Positions 1 through 7,124 of a DNA stretch of 7,124 nucleotides are shown here, one piece after another. Every line of letters starts with the position of its first letter. Within the stretch, counting starts at the first letter, position 1. This DNA is from Chitinophagaceae bacterium. GTDB taxonomy: Bacteria; Bacteroidota; Bacteroidia; Chitinophagales; Chitinophagaceae. The position numbers and the translations under genes are program-made. The stretch spans positions 1 through 7,124 of the forward strand of contig JAIEQT010000274.1 in NCBI GenBank assembly GCA_019747455.1. Reading direction: 5' to 3'. Under the pieces are notes generated by a model. That model was given only the letters and a program-made list of their open reading frames with translations, had not been told where the DNA came from and made no database searches.

Positions 1-413
<413 letters not shown>

Positions 414-428
414 CTTTATATTATCTGT

Positions 429-460
429 AAAAAGGGCGACTCGCATGAGTTGCCCTTTTT
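429..460. terminator. Bidirectional rho-independent terminator between katG and thrC
   Basis: Bases 429-442 pair with 447-460 to form a 14-bp stem with one G-T wobble (438/451) around the four-base loop GCAT (443-446). The outer five pairs are A-T, so the hairpin has an A-run on one side and a T-run (456-461) on the other, and it reads as an intrinsic terminator on either strand. It starts 15 bases after the katG stop and ends 3 bases from the thrC stop on the opposite strand. It is therefore the likely 3' end of both convergent transcripts. The structure is read directly from the sequence; bidirectional activity is inferred. Confidence 0.87.
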
Positions 461-463
461 TAA

Positions 464-1762
464 TTAATCTCTGTTCATCAACAGCTCTTTTAATACTTCA
501 AAATTGGCTGGTATTGATATCGATTTTTTTTGCTTTTCAAATAAAGGAGCTACAGCGCTTGGTATGGGAATTTTCTTACCAATTATCTTTTCAACAGTTT
601 CCGGGAATTTTACAGGATGTGCTGTTTCCAGTATAAATCCTTTTTCACCCACATGATCTGCCAAAAAAAGTTCCAGTGCATAAAAAGCCACTGCACCGTG
701 GGGATCTAATATATATCCATAATTTTCGTGCACCGACGCTATAGTTCGTTTAGTAGTATCATCATCAATGGTATATCCACTCACATAGCGCTTAATGTTG
801 CCTACTTGTTGCTGAAAAATTTCCATAATGCGAACAAAATTACTTGGCTCCGCAACATCCATAGCATTTGAAATAGTAGGTACAGCCGGCTTAGGCGTAT
901 ATTGTCCGGTTTGTAAATAAGCAGGTACCGTATCATTGATATTACAGGCAGCTATAAAATGTTTTACAGGTAACCCCGATTTAAAAGCGAGTAGGCCTGC
1001 ACAAAGATTTCCGAAATTTCCACTAGGCACAGCAATTACCGGTGGCTTTTCATCGGCCCAGGCTTGTAATGCAAAAAAATAATATAGCTGCTGAGGTAGC
1101 CAGCGAGCTACATTGATAGAGTTGGCCGATGTTAAGGTATATTTTCTTTGCAGATCAATATCCATAAACGCCTGCTTTACCAAAGCCTGACAATCATCAA
1201 AACTTCCACTTACTTCCAAGGCCGAGATATTATGACCACAAGTAGTTAGTTGTAATTCTTGTACCGCACTTACTTTTCCTGAAGGATATAAAATAATTAC
1301 TTCCACTCCTTCCACGCCCAAAAATCCGTTAGCTACTGCTCCGCCGGTATCGCCTGAAGTAGCCACCAATACAGTGGTTTTTCCATTTTGATTATTTGCA
1401 AAATAACCTAAACACCTACTCATAAAGCGGGCACCCACATCCTTAAAAGCTAAAGTAGGTCCGTGAAATAATTCCAGTGAAGATATTGTTGCAGAGATAG
1501 GTATAAGTGGAAAGTGAAAATCAATTGTTTCTTTTATGATTTGGTACAATACATCATCTGGCATAGTGTTTCCGATATAGGGTTGTATCACAGCAAAACC
1601 AATATCAGCTTTACTAAGCTTCGGAAAATCAGTAAGCCATTGCTTACTAAGTGTAGGTATATAGGAAGGGAAATAAAGCCCTTTATCCGGCGCTTGTCCG
1701 CGTAAAGCAGCTTCTTTAAAGTCAACTACCGGGGAAGAATGATGTAGGCTATAATATTTCAC
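464..1762 (-). CDS. thrC: Threonine synthase
   Basis: PLP-dependent cytoplasmic enzyme converting O-phospho-L-homoserine and water to L-threonine and phosphate, the last step of threonine synthesis. The protein has 432 residues, full length for the E. coli-like class. The N-terminal threonine-synthase region (residues 1-80) is followed by the PLP lysine motif LAFKDVGARF with K107. The phosphate-binding and cofactor loops SGDTGGA (136-142) and PSGNFGNL (246-253) are present. The start is GTG at 1762-1760. An in-frame TAA lies four codons upstream with no other start between, and KYYSLHHSS matches the usual family N-terminus. No Shine-Dalgarno is visible before it. It is the last gene of the operon, 24 bases after the thrB stop, and its TAA abuts the terminator hairpin. 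Codons 411-413 contain an 8-A run. No inactivating change was seen. Confidence 0.97.
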   Translation of the reverse strand: MKYYSLHHSSPVVDFKEAALRGQAPDKGLYFPSYIPTLSKQWLTDFPKLSKADIGFAVIQPYIGNTMPDDVLYQIIKETIDFHFPLIPISATISSLELFHGPTLAFKDVGARFMSRCLGYFANNQNGKTTVLVATSGDTGGAVANGFLGVEGVEVIILYPSGKVSAVQELQLTTCGHNISALEVSGSFDDCQALVKQAFMDIDLQRKYTLTSANSINVARWLPQQLYYFFALQAWADEKPPVIAVPSGNFGNLCAGLLAFKSGLPVKHFIAACNINDTVPAYLQTGQYTPKPAVPTISNAMDVAEPSNFVRIMEIFQQQVGNIKRYVSGYTIDDDTTKRTIASVHENYGYILDPHGAVAFYALELFLADHVGEKGFILETAHPVKFPETVEKIIGKKIPIPSAVAPLFEKQKKSISIPANFEVLKELLMNRD

Positions 1763-1775
1763 TGGATTAAATTAA

Positions 1776-1799
1776 ACACAAAGTCGCTAAGGCGCTAAG
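1776..1799 (-). repeat. Three-unit, period-8 tandem repeat spanning the thrB stop
   Basis: Read on the minus strand, this is three consecutive octamers: CTTAGCGC (1799-1792), CTTAGCGA (1791-1784) and CTTTGTGT (1783-1776). The first two differ at one position and the third is more diverged. The first unit and half of the second encode the C-terminal residues and TAG stop of ThrB (1787-1789). The remainder fills much of the thrB-thrC gap. The arrangement is seen directly. Whether it belongs to a dispersed genomic repeat family is an inference that needs the whole genome. Confidence 0.7.
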
Positions 1800-2719
1800 A
1801 AGGTTACGCCATTAGGGTTTATGGTAGTAATATAAATATGATGATCTACATGAAGTGATTGGTAAACAGTCTTCATTTCTATTGCCACCCTTTCCGCAAT
1901 ATCTCTTTCTTTACTTAACATAAAGATAGAGGGCCCTGAGCCTGAAATACCTCCACCTAAAGCACCAACAGTTTTTGATTTTTGTTTTACTTCATCGAAA
2001 CCGGGAATCAAAATACTACGAACTGGTTCAATCAAAACATCTTCTAAAGATCTACCAATCAGATCATAATCTTGTTGCTGTAGGCCCGCAACTAATCCGG
2101 CTATATTACCCCATTGTCTGATAGCGTCCTTTAATAAAACCTGTTGTTTTAATATACTTCGCGCATCTGATGTACGCACTTCGATCTGCGGATGAACAAT
2201 AGTCACAAATAACTCAGGAGCCGTTAAAGAAATAATATCTAAGGGAAAAATAGATCGTATGAGTGTAACGCCACCAAAAATACATGGTGCAATATTATCT
2301 GCGTGCTTCACTCCTGAAGCCAATTTTTCACCATTCATGGCAAAACGAACTAAATCTTCTCGCGAAAAAATATTACCCAATAAATAATTGGCAGCTACTA
2401 CTGCTCCAGCTGAGCTGGCAGCACTAGAGCCAACACCACTACCCGGTTTAATTTGTTTGTTAATAGTAAGCTCAAACCCAACCGGCATAGTGAGTTCTTC
2501 CATTAACGCGTGTAATGCAGCACCTGCAACATTCTGCTGAGGATCGGTAGGTAAATTATAGTTATCCTTATTATGAATAGTGATACCAGGTTCATTGGTA
2601 ATAGTAACCTGCATAATATCGTAAGGTTCATTTACAGCAAAACCCAATACATCGAACCCGCAAACCATATTGGCTACGGTAGCGGGAACATGCACTGTTA
2701 TGGTAGCGTTGGTGGTCAT
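1787..2719 (-). CDS. thrB: Homoserine kinase (GHMP family)
   Basis: Cytoplasmic GHMP-superfamily kinase that phosphorylates L-homoserine with ATP to O-phospho-L-homoserine, the substrate of the ThrC encoded next. The protein has 310 residues, normal for the family. The N-terminal substrate-side motif VPATVANMVCGFDVLGFAV (11-29) is followed by the ATP-binding glycine/serine loop PGSGVGSSAASSAGA (92-106). Next come HADNIAPCIFGG (139-150) and the third GHMP motif GGGISGSGPSIF (255-266). The start is ATG 2719-2717 and the following TTNATITVHVPA fits the family start. No Shine-Dalgarno is seen; a period-7 repeat sits directly before the ATG. The gene lies 29 bases after thrA. The last residues (FLAP) and the TAG come from a period-8 repeat array, so the C-terminus may be locally derived. 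This should not affect catalysis, as all GHMP motifs are intact. Confidence 0.97.
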   Translation of the reverse strand: MTTNATITVHVPATVANMVCGFDVLGFAVNEPYDIMQVTITNEPGITIHNKDNYNLPTDPQQNVAGAALHALMEELTMPVGFELTINKQIKPGSGVGSSAASSAGAVVAANYLLGNIFSREDLVRFAMNGEKLASGVKHADNIAPCIFGGVTLIRSIFPLDIISLTAPELFVTIVHPQIEVRTSDARSILKQQVLLKDAIRQWGNIAGLVAGLQQQDYDLIGRSLEDVLIEPVRSILIPGFDEVKQKSKTVGALGGGISGSGPSIFMLSKERDIAERVAIEMKTVYQSLHVDHHIYITTINPNGVTFLAP

Positions 2720-2737
2720 AAGTCAGTAGTCATCAGT
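2720..2737 (-). repeat. Period-7 short tandem repeat in the thrA-thrB gap
   Basis: On the minus strand the bases just before the thrB ATG read ACTGATG (2737-2731), ACTACTG (2730-2724), then the partial unit ACTT (2723-2720). That is about 2.6 copies of an imperfect heptamer. It fills most of the 29-base gap and occupies the place where a ribosome binding site would be expected; no purine-rich Shine-Dalgarno is present. The array is short, so chance cannot be excluded from this window alone. Confidence 0.5.
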
Positions 2738-2748
2738 TAATAGCGCTT

Positions 2749-5187
2749 TTATATTACCCTTATAATATCAGCAAACACACCCGATGCAGTAACTTCAGCG
2801 CCGGCACCGGCACCTTTAATTACCAAAGGTTGTTCCGGATAACGATCTGTATAAAATAAAACCAAATTATCTTTTCCGTATAGATGATAAAAATCTGAAT
2901 CGGCAGGTATATGCTGTAAGCCAACTTTAGCTTTTCCGTTTTTATATTCGGCAACAAATTTCAATTTACAATTTTTAACTTTTGCTGCCTCATATATGGT
3001 TTTGAAATGTGCTTCTTGCTTAGTCATTTCTGCATAAAAGTCATCAACTGATCCTTCAAAACAAGAAGCTGGCAAAAAATATTCATTTTCGATATGTTCC
3101 ATTTCAATACGCTCACCTGCTTCTCTTGCTAATATCATAATTTTTCGCATCACATCGGTTCCACCTAAATCTAACCGTGGATCCGGCTCGGTATACCCCT
3201 CTGCCTGTGCACGTTTAACAACATCTGCAAACGGAATGGTTCCATTATAATGATTAAAAACAAAATTTAATGTGCCGGAAAGTACCGCTTGTATTTTATT
3301 TACTTTATCGCCACTTCTCACTAAATCATTTAGAGTACCAATAACTGGTAATCCGGCACCCACATTGGTTTCGAAGAGAAAGGGGGCATTAAACTCGCGA
3401 GATAAGGATTTTAATTTTTGATATTTTGTATAGGCTGAAGAGCAAGCAATTTTATTACAAGCCACTACAGCAATACTTTTAGCTAATAACTTATCGTATA
3501 CTGTAGCTACTTCTGCATTAGCCGTAACATCTACAAAAACACTGTTACGCAAATTCTTACCGATAATCGCTTCAACGAAATCTTGGATATTTCCCGAATC
3601 GCCATCTTGTAATAATTGTTTCCATTCTTTCAAATCAATACCGGTATCATTTAGTAATAACTTTTTACTATTTACAATACCTACTACTTGAATTTGTAAT
3701 TTTAATTGTTCTTTTAAATAAGAAAATTGTTGCTGAATTTGCTGAATTAGTTTACTACCAACATTTCCGGCACCTGCAATAAATACATTCAATTGCTTAT
3801 AAGTAGCTTCAAAAAAAGCTTCATGCAAAACATTGATTGCTTTCTTAACATCAGTGGCAGATAATACGGCAGAAATATTTTTCTCGGAAGAACCCTGTGC
3901 AATGGCGCGTACATTAATCCCATTTCTTCCTAAAGCACCAAACATTTTCCCACTAATACCAGGATGGCTTTTCATTTGTTCACCAACCAGTGCTACGATA
4001 CTCAACTCATTTTCAACCTTAACCGGATCTACTTTACCTGTTTGAATTTCATAATCAAATATGGAATCAACTATTTGTTTTGCCAGGGCTGCGTCGCCTT
4101 CATTAATACCAACACAGATGGAGTGTTCGGATGAACTTTGGGTAATTAAAATAACATTGATTTGTTGTGCGGCCAAGGCTTCAAATAATCTCTTCGAAAA
4201 GCCCGGGATACCGATCATACCACTACCCTCCAAACTCAGTAAACTGATAGAACCTATGCTGGATATACCTCGTATGATATCATCATTATGCGTAACTTTT
4301 CCTTCTATGATGGTTCCAAAAGCTTCAGGCTCAAAAGTATTTTTAATCCATACCGGAATATTTTTTTTCATTACCGGTTGAATAGTTGGCGGATAAATAA
4401 TTTTTGCGCCAAAATGGGAGAGCTCCATAGCTTCTTGATAAGATATCCGCTCAATATGTTTAGGATGTTGTACTAAGCGAGGATCAGCCGTCATCATACC
4501 ACTCACATCAGTCCAAATTTCTAAATCCGTTGCATTCGTGGCTGCCGCATAAATAGCCCCTGTATAATCAGATCCACCTCTTCCTAAAGTAGTGGTATAT
4601 CCTTTCTCATCTGATGCGATAAAACCGGGAGCTATATACAATGATGATAGATTGTTGCTGAGATAGTTCTGAATTGCCTGGTTGGTTTTGTTGAAGTGAA
4701 CGGCTGCATTTCCGTATTGCGCGTTTGTTATTATTAGCTTGCGAGAGTCTACCCACTCAGTTGGTAACTGGTTGGCATTACCGGTTGCAGCAATAATATA
4801 TGATGATAGCAGTTCTCCATAACTGGCAACTCTATCTTTAATACGGGGTGATAATTCTCCTAATAAAAAGATACCATCACATAAATTTTCTAATTCATTC
4901 AACTGTTGTTTTACCCAACTTAGGGTAGCGCTTTGTGCTTGTATAGGAAGGAGTGCCCGTACGGTATCCAAATGCTTATGCTCCAGTTGTTTAATCTCTT
5001 GCTTATAGGCTTCATTGCCTACTGCCGCTAGCGATCCAATTTGTAAAAGTTGATCTGTTACCCCTCCAAGAGCAGATACCACAACAATGGTTTTATCTTT
5101 TACTATTGCGTTTCTTACTATAGCTAATACTTTTTGGATATTTTCCGCATTAGCCACTGAACTCCCACCAAATTTTAATACCTGCAT
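2749..5187 (-). CDS. thrA: Bifunctional aspartokinase / homoserine dehydrogenase
   Basis: Fusion enzyme catalysing two steps of the aspartate pathway: ATP-dependent phosphorylation of L-aspartate, and NAD(P)H reduction of aspartate semialdehyde to homoserine. Its 812 residues are the usual length of the fused form. Aspartokinase part: KFGGSSVANAE (5-15), VVSALGGVTDQL (37-48), ASYGELLSSY (121-130), LGRGGSDYTGA (201-211) and WTDVSGMMTADPR (225-237). Two ACT-type regulatory domains follow at about 315-385 and 395-460. Homoserine dehydrogenase part: Rossmann motif GAGNVG (472-477), CNKIA with K579, ETNVGAGLPVIGTLNDL (606-622), VLSGTLNFVFN (635-645), and GYTEPDPRLDLGGTDVMRK (664-682) with the catalytic-region E667, D678 and K682. 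The start is ATG 5187-5185, preceded by an A-rich leader and 9 bases from the ilvA stop. Threonine feedback is likely from family knowledge. ThrA is preferred over MetL because thrB and thrC follow. Confidence 0.97.
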   Translation of the reverse strand: MQVLKFGGSSVANAENIQKVLAIVRNAIVKDKTIVVVSALGGVTDQLLQIGSLAAVGNEAYKQEIKQLEHKHLDTVRALLPIQAQSATLSWVKQQLNELENLCDGIFLLGELSPRIKDRVASYGELLSSYIIAATGNANQLPTEWVDSRKLIITNAQYGNAAVHFNKTNQAIQNYLSNNLSSLYIAPGFIASDEKGYTTTLGRGGSDYTGAIYAAATNATDLEIWTDVSGMMTADPRLVQHPKHIERISYQEAMELSHFGAKIIYPPTIQPVMKKNIPVWIKNTFEPEAFGTIIEGKVTHNDDIIRGISSIGSISLLSLEGSGMIGIPGFSKRLFEALAAQQINVILITQSSSEHSICVGINEGDAALAKQIVDSIFDYEIQTGKVDPVKVENELSIVALVGEQMKSHPGISGKMFGALGRNGINVRAIAQGSSEKNISAVLSATDVKKAINVLHEAFFEATYKQLNVFIAGAGNVGSKLIQQIQQQFSYLKEQLKLQIQVVGIVNSKKLLLNDTGIDLKEWKQLLQDGDSGNIQDFVEAIIGKNLRNSVFVDVTANAEVATVYDKLLAKSIAVVACNKIACSSAYTKYQKLKSLSREFNAPFLFETNVGAGLPVIGTLNDLVRSGDKVNKIQAVLSGTLNFVFNHYNGTIPFADVVKRAQAEGYTEPDPRLDLGGTDVMRKIMILAREAGERIEMEHIENEYFLPASCFEGSVDDFYAEMTKQEAHFKTIYEAAKVKNCKLKFVAEYKNGKAKVGLQHIPADSDFYHLYGKDNLVLFYTDRYPEQPLVIKGAGAGAEVTASGVFADIIRVI

Positions 5188-5196
5188 ATTTTTTTA

Positions 5197-6480
5197 TTAT
5201 ACCAAATACCCAAATAAATTGTCATGATCATTTAAAGCTGTATAATTAATATGATACCGCTTCATATTTTCTAGCAGTACCTCATAATCAGCTTTTTTTT
5301 GTACTTCAATACCCACTAATGCAGGCCCCGTTTCCTTATTATGCTTTTGCATATATTCAAATCGGGTAATATCGTCTGTTGGGCCCAGCACATGATTTAC
5401 AAATTCTTTCAATGCACCCGGGCGCTGAGCAAATCGAATTAAGAAATAATGTTTGAGTCCTTCATATTGCAAAGAGCGTTCCTTAATTTCTTGCATCCGA
5501 TCAATATCGTTATTACTACCACTCACTATACATACGACCGTTTTGTCTTTAATAGCTTCTGCAAAATCGTCGAGTATCGCAATGGATAAGGCGCCTGCTG
5601 GTTCTACAACAATCGCATCTTCGTTATATAACTGCAAAATGGTAGAACACACTTTACCTTCATTTACCAAGCACATTTTATCTAATACCTGTTTACATAT
5701 ATTAAACGTTGTTGTTCCCACACGTTTAACTGCTGCACCATCTACAAATCTTTCAATATTATCCAATGTAACAGGCTTACCGGCGTTCAAAGCAGCAGTC
5801 ATAGAAGGAGCTCCTTCGGGCTCTACACCAATTATTTGGGTAGAAGGTGATACTGTTTTAAAATATGCTCCTACTCCGGCTGTTAAGCCGCCCCCGCCTA
5901 CAGGTGCAAAAAGATAGTCGATAGTACCTAGATCTTCTAATATTTCAACACCAACCGTTGCTTGTCCTGCAATAATTCTTTCATCATCAAAAGGAGGAAT
6001 AAAATACATGTTATGCGTATCGGTATATGCTTTTGCAGCAGTGGCGCAATCATCGAAAGTATCGCCTACCAATTTTACTTCTATATTTCCGTCTCCAAAC
6101 ATTTTTGTTTGGGTAACTTTTTGATTAGGTGTGATAATAGGCATGAATACCACTCCCTTTATATTCAATTTTTTACAACTATAAGCAAACCCTTGTGCAT
6201 GATTACCTGCACTAGCACAAACTACCCCTCGCTGCAGTTGATCTGGCGATAAGCTACTCATCATATTATACGCACCTCTTAACTTATAGGATCTTACAAT
6301 TTGTAAATCTTCTCTCTTCAAATAAATACGACATTGATATTTTTTTGATAGTGTTGCGCTGTATGTGAGTGGCGTATGTGTTACTACAGGCCGCAATCTT
6401 GCAATAGCCTCTTCAATATGCAGCCCAAGATATGGGGCTTCTATTATTGCATTATTTGATATTATAAATGATTCATTCAT
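5197..6480 (-). CDS. ilvA: Threonine ammonia-lyase (threonine dehydratase), single-ACT-like form
   Basis: PLP enzyme deaminating L-threonine to 2-oxobutanoate and ammonia, the committed step toward isoleucine. It has 427 residues from the chosen start. The PLP lysine is K66 in SYKLRGAYN (64-72). Cofactor loops ASAGNHAQGFAY (89-100) and the phosphate-binding PVGGGGLTAG (193-202) follow, then VSGSNND (319-325). From about residue 342 a single ACT-like regulatory domain begins (HYFLIRFAQRPGALKEF). E. coli IlvA has two such domains and about 514 residues; this is the shorter class with one. The chosen start is ATG 6480-6478, one base after the ilvC TAA. A TTG at 6498 is in frame and would add six residues inside ilvC, but is less likely. 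The regulatory domain and the ilvC/thrA neighbours favour the biosynthetic over the catabolic enzyme. An 8-A run lies in the ACT-like region (5293-5300). Confidence 0.96.
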   Translation of the reverse strand: MNESFIISNNAIIEAPYLGLHIEEAIARLRPVVTHTPLTYSATLSKKYQCRIYLKREDLQIVRSYKLRGAYNMMSSLSPDQLQRGVVCASAGNHAQGFAYSCKKLNIKGVVFMPIITPNQKVTQTKMFGDGNIEVKLVGDTFDDCATAAKAYTDTHNMYFIPPFDDERIIAGQATVGVEILEDLGTIDYLFAPVGGGGLTAGVGAYFKTVSPSTQIIGVEPEGAPSMTAALNAGKPVTLDNIERFVDGAAVKRVGTTTFNICKQVLDKMCLVNEGKVCSTILQLYNEDAIVVEPAGALSIAILDDFAEAIKDKTVVCIVSGSNNDIDRMQEIKERSLQYEGLKHYFLIRFAQRPGALKEFVNHVLGPTDDITRFEYMQKHNKETGPALVGIEVQKKADYEVLLENMKRYHINYTALNDHDNLFGYLV

Positions 6481-6481
6481 A

Positions 6482-7124
6482 TTATGCTTGTGTAGCAATT
6501 GCTTTCATATTCGTCATTGCTTTACGCAACAGCTTACCTACCTGCTCAACAGGATGATTGGCTATCAGTTCATTTACGGCAATGATGGTTTTATTGTCAA
6601 CCCCATTATCTTTTCCGGCATTAAAATTCTTACCAATAACGTCTGTATCTATTTTTTTCATGAAATCAGCCAATAGAGGCTTGCAGGCATGATCAAATAA
6701 ATAGCAACCATATTCTGCTGTATCGGAAATAACCCGATTCATTTCAAATAATTTCTTCCTTGCTATTGTATTAGCAATTAAAGGTGTTTCATGAAGCGAC
6801 TCATAATAAGCCGACTCTGCTTTAATTCCTGCTTCTACCATCGTTTCAAAAGCTAGTTCTACACCCGAACGAACGAATGCTACCATCAGCAATCCATTAT
6901 CAAAAAACTCCTGTTCAGTAATTTTTTGATCGGTAATTGTTGTTTTTTCAAAAGCCGTTTCTCCAGTAGCAGCACGCCAGGTTAGTAAGTTTTTATCATC
7001 ATTAGCCCAATCTTCCATCATTGTTTTTGAGAAATGACCACTCATGATATCATCTTGATGTTTTTGGAAAAGTGGCCGCATGATTGTTTTCAGTTCTTCT
7101 GATAATTCATATGCTTGTATTTTA
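6482..7124 (-). CDS. ilvC: Ketol-acid reductoisomerase, class II, C-terminal fragment (5' end outside window)
   Basis: Mg- and NADPH-dependent enzyme that isomerises and reduces acetolactate and acetohydroxybutyrate in valine, leucine and isoleucine synthesis. The frame is open to the right edge, giving 213 residues beginning [12 protein letters not shown]. The ATG at 7081 is internal. The fragment matches the C-terminal part of the long class II (E. coli-type) enzyme: [15 protein letters not shown], then [16 protein letters not shown]. The acidic pair in VELAFETM (visible residues 88-95) lies in the second C-terminal domain and probably contributes to the metal site. [29 protein letters not shown] and the ending [21 protein letters not shown] follow. 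The stretch covers part of the first and all of the second knotted C-terminal domain; the NADPH-binding Rossmann domain is outside. TAA at 6484-6482 is separated from the ilvA ATG by a single base, which suggests translational coupling. Confidence 0.98.
   Translation of the reverse strand, partial: KIQAYELSEELKTIMRPLFQKHQDDIMSGHFSKTMMEDWANDDKNLLTWRAATGETAFEKTTITDQKITEQEFFDNGLLMVAFVRSGVELAFETMVEAGIKAESAYYESLHETPLIANTIARKKLFEMNRVISDTAEYGCYLFDHACKPLLADFMKKIDTDVIGKNFNAGKDNGVDNKTIIAVNELIANHPVEQVGKLLRKAMTNMKAIATQA

Larger units (their letters stand above)
464..7124 (-). other. Probable operon ilvC-ilvA-thrA-thrB-thrC (5' end outside window)
   Basis: Five same-strand genes follow each other with gaps of 1, 9, 29 and 24 bases, and the last ends at a strong hairpin terminator. 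None of the gaps is long enough to suggest an internal promoter or attenuator, and none was recognised. Products are linked: ThrA, ThrB and ThrC make threonine, IlvA consumes it, and IlvC acts later in the same branched-chain route. The promoter and any leader control lie beyond the right edge, probably with further ilv or leu genes. The operon is inferred from spacing and function, not shown by transcript data. Confidence 0.85.

Noticed and set aside
445..636. 63-residue hydrophobic open frame on the + strand, starting in the terminator hairpin
   Set aside because: The putative start lies in the terminator loop and the rest is antisense to thrC. The apparent hydrophobicity comes from reading the complement of Lys/Glu-rich codons.
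2720..2748. Possible internal promoter in the thrA-thrB gap
   Set aside because: The gap is only 29 bases, most of it repeat, and no TTG / TAnnTTTG-type Bacteroidota promoter pair was seen.
4061..4381. 106-residue open frame on the + strand, with a smaller overlapping one at 4288-4476
   Set aside because: Antisense to the ACT and aspartokinase part of thrA, with no recognisable domain. The open frame follows from the codon pattern of thrA.
5453..5917. 154-residue open frame on the + strand
   Set aside because: It lies wholly antisense to the conserved ilvA. The composition looks like a frame shadow, and no family motif or initiation signal is visible.
6365..6676. 103-residue + strand frame across the ilvA-ilvC junction
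   Set aside because: Antisense to two conserved genes and without any family signature.

Overview
The window is a stretch of ordinary, well-conserved bacterial chromosome of Bacteroidota type, most likely in or near the Chitinophagaceae. This placement is an inference. It rests on the AT-rich composition, the absence of recognisable Shine-Dalgarno sequences before several genes, the A-rich leader before thrA, and the character of the encoded proteins. No mobile element, CRISPR array, RNA gene or defence system was seen.

Layout. The left edge (1-413, + strand) carries the last 136 codons of katG, catalase-peroxidase. Its stop codon is followed by a 14-bp GC/AT hairpin with a four-base loop (429-460), flanked by A- and T-runs. 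The hairpin should terminate transcription from both sides, because everything to its right is read toward it on the minus strand. In transcription order that block is: the 3' end of ilvC (ketol-acid reductoisomerase, running off the right edge), ilvA (threonine ammonia-lyase, short form), thrA (aspartokinase-homoserine dehydrogenase fusion), thrB (homoserine kinase) and thrC (threonine synthase). Gaps are 1, 9, 29 and 24 bases, so this is very probably one operon that ends at the shared terminator.

How the genes work together. ThrA performs the first and third steps from aspartate (to aspartyl phosphate, then semialdehyde to homoserine). ThrB phosphorylates homoserine, ThrC makes threonine, IlvA deaminates threonine to 2-oxobutanoate, and IlvC acts downstream in isoleucine and valine synthesis. 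The aspartate semialdehyde dehydrogenase step and the rest of the ilv pathway are not in the window. ThrA (two ACT domains) and IlvA (one ACT-like domain) are the feedback-controlled steps.

The least ordinary signals are two different short-period tandem repeats. They occupy the only two sizeable gaps of the operon: a period-7 array before thrB, and a period-8 array that runs from the last codons of thrB into the thrB-thrC gap. The period-8 array appears to have supplied the C-terminal residues and stop codon of ThrB. Identical 8-A runs in ilvA, thrA and thrC are also noted.
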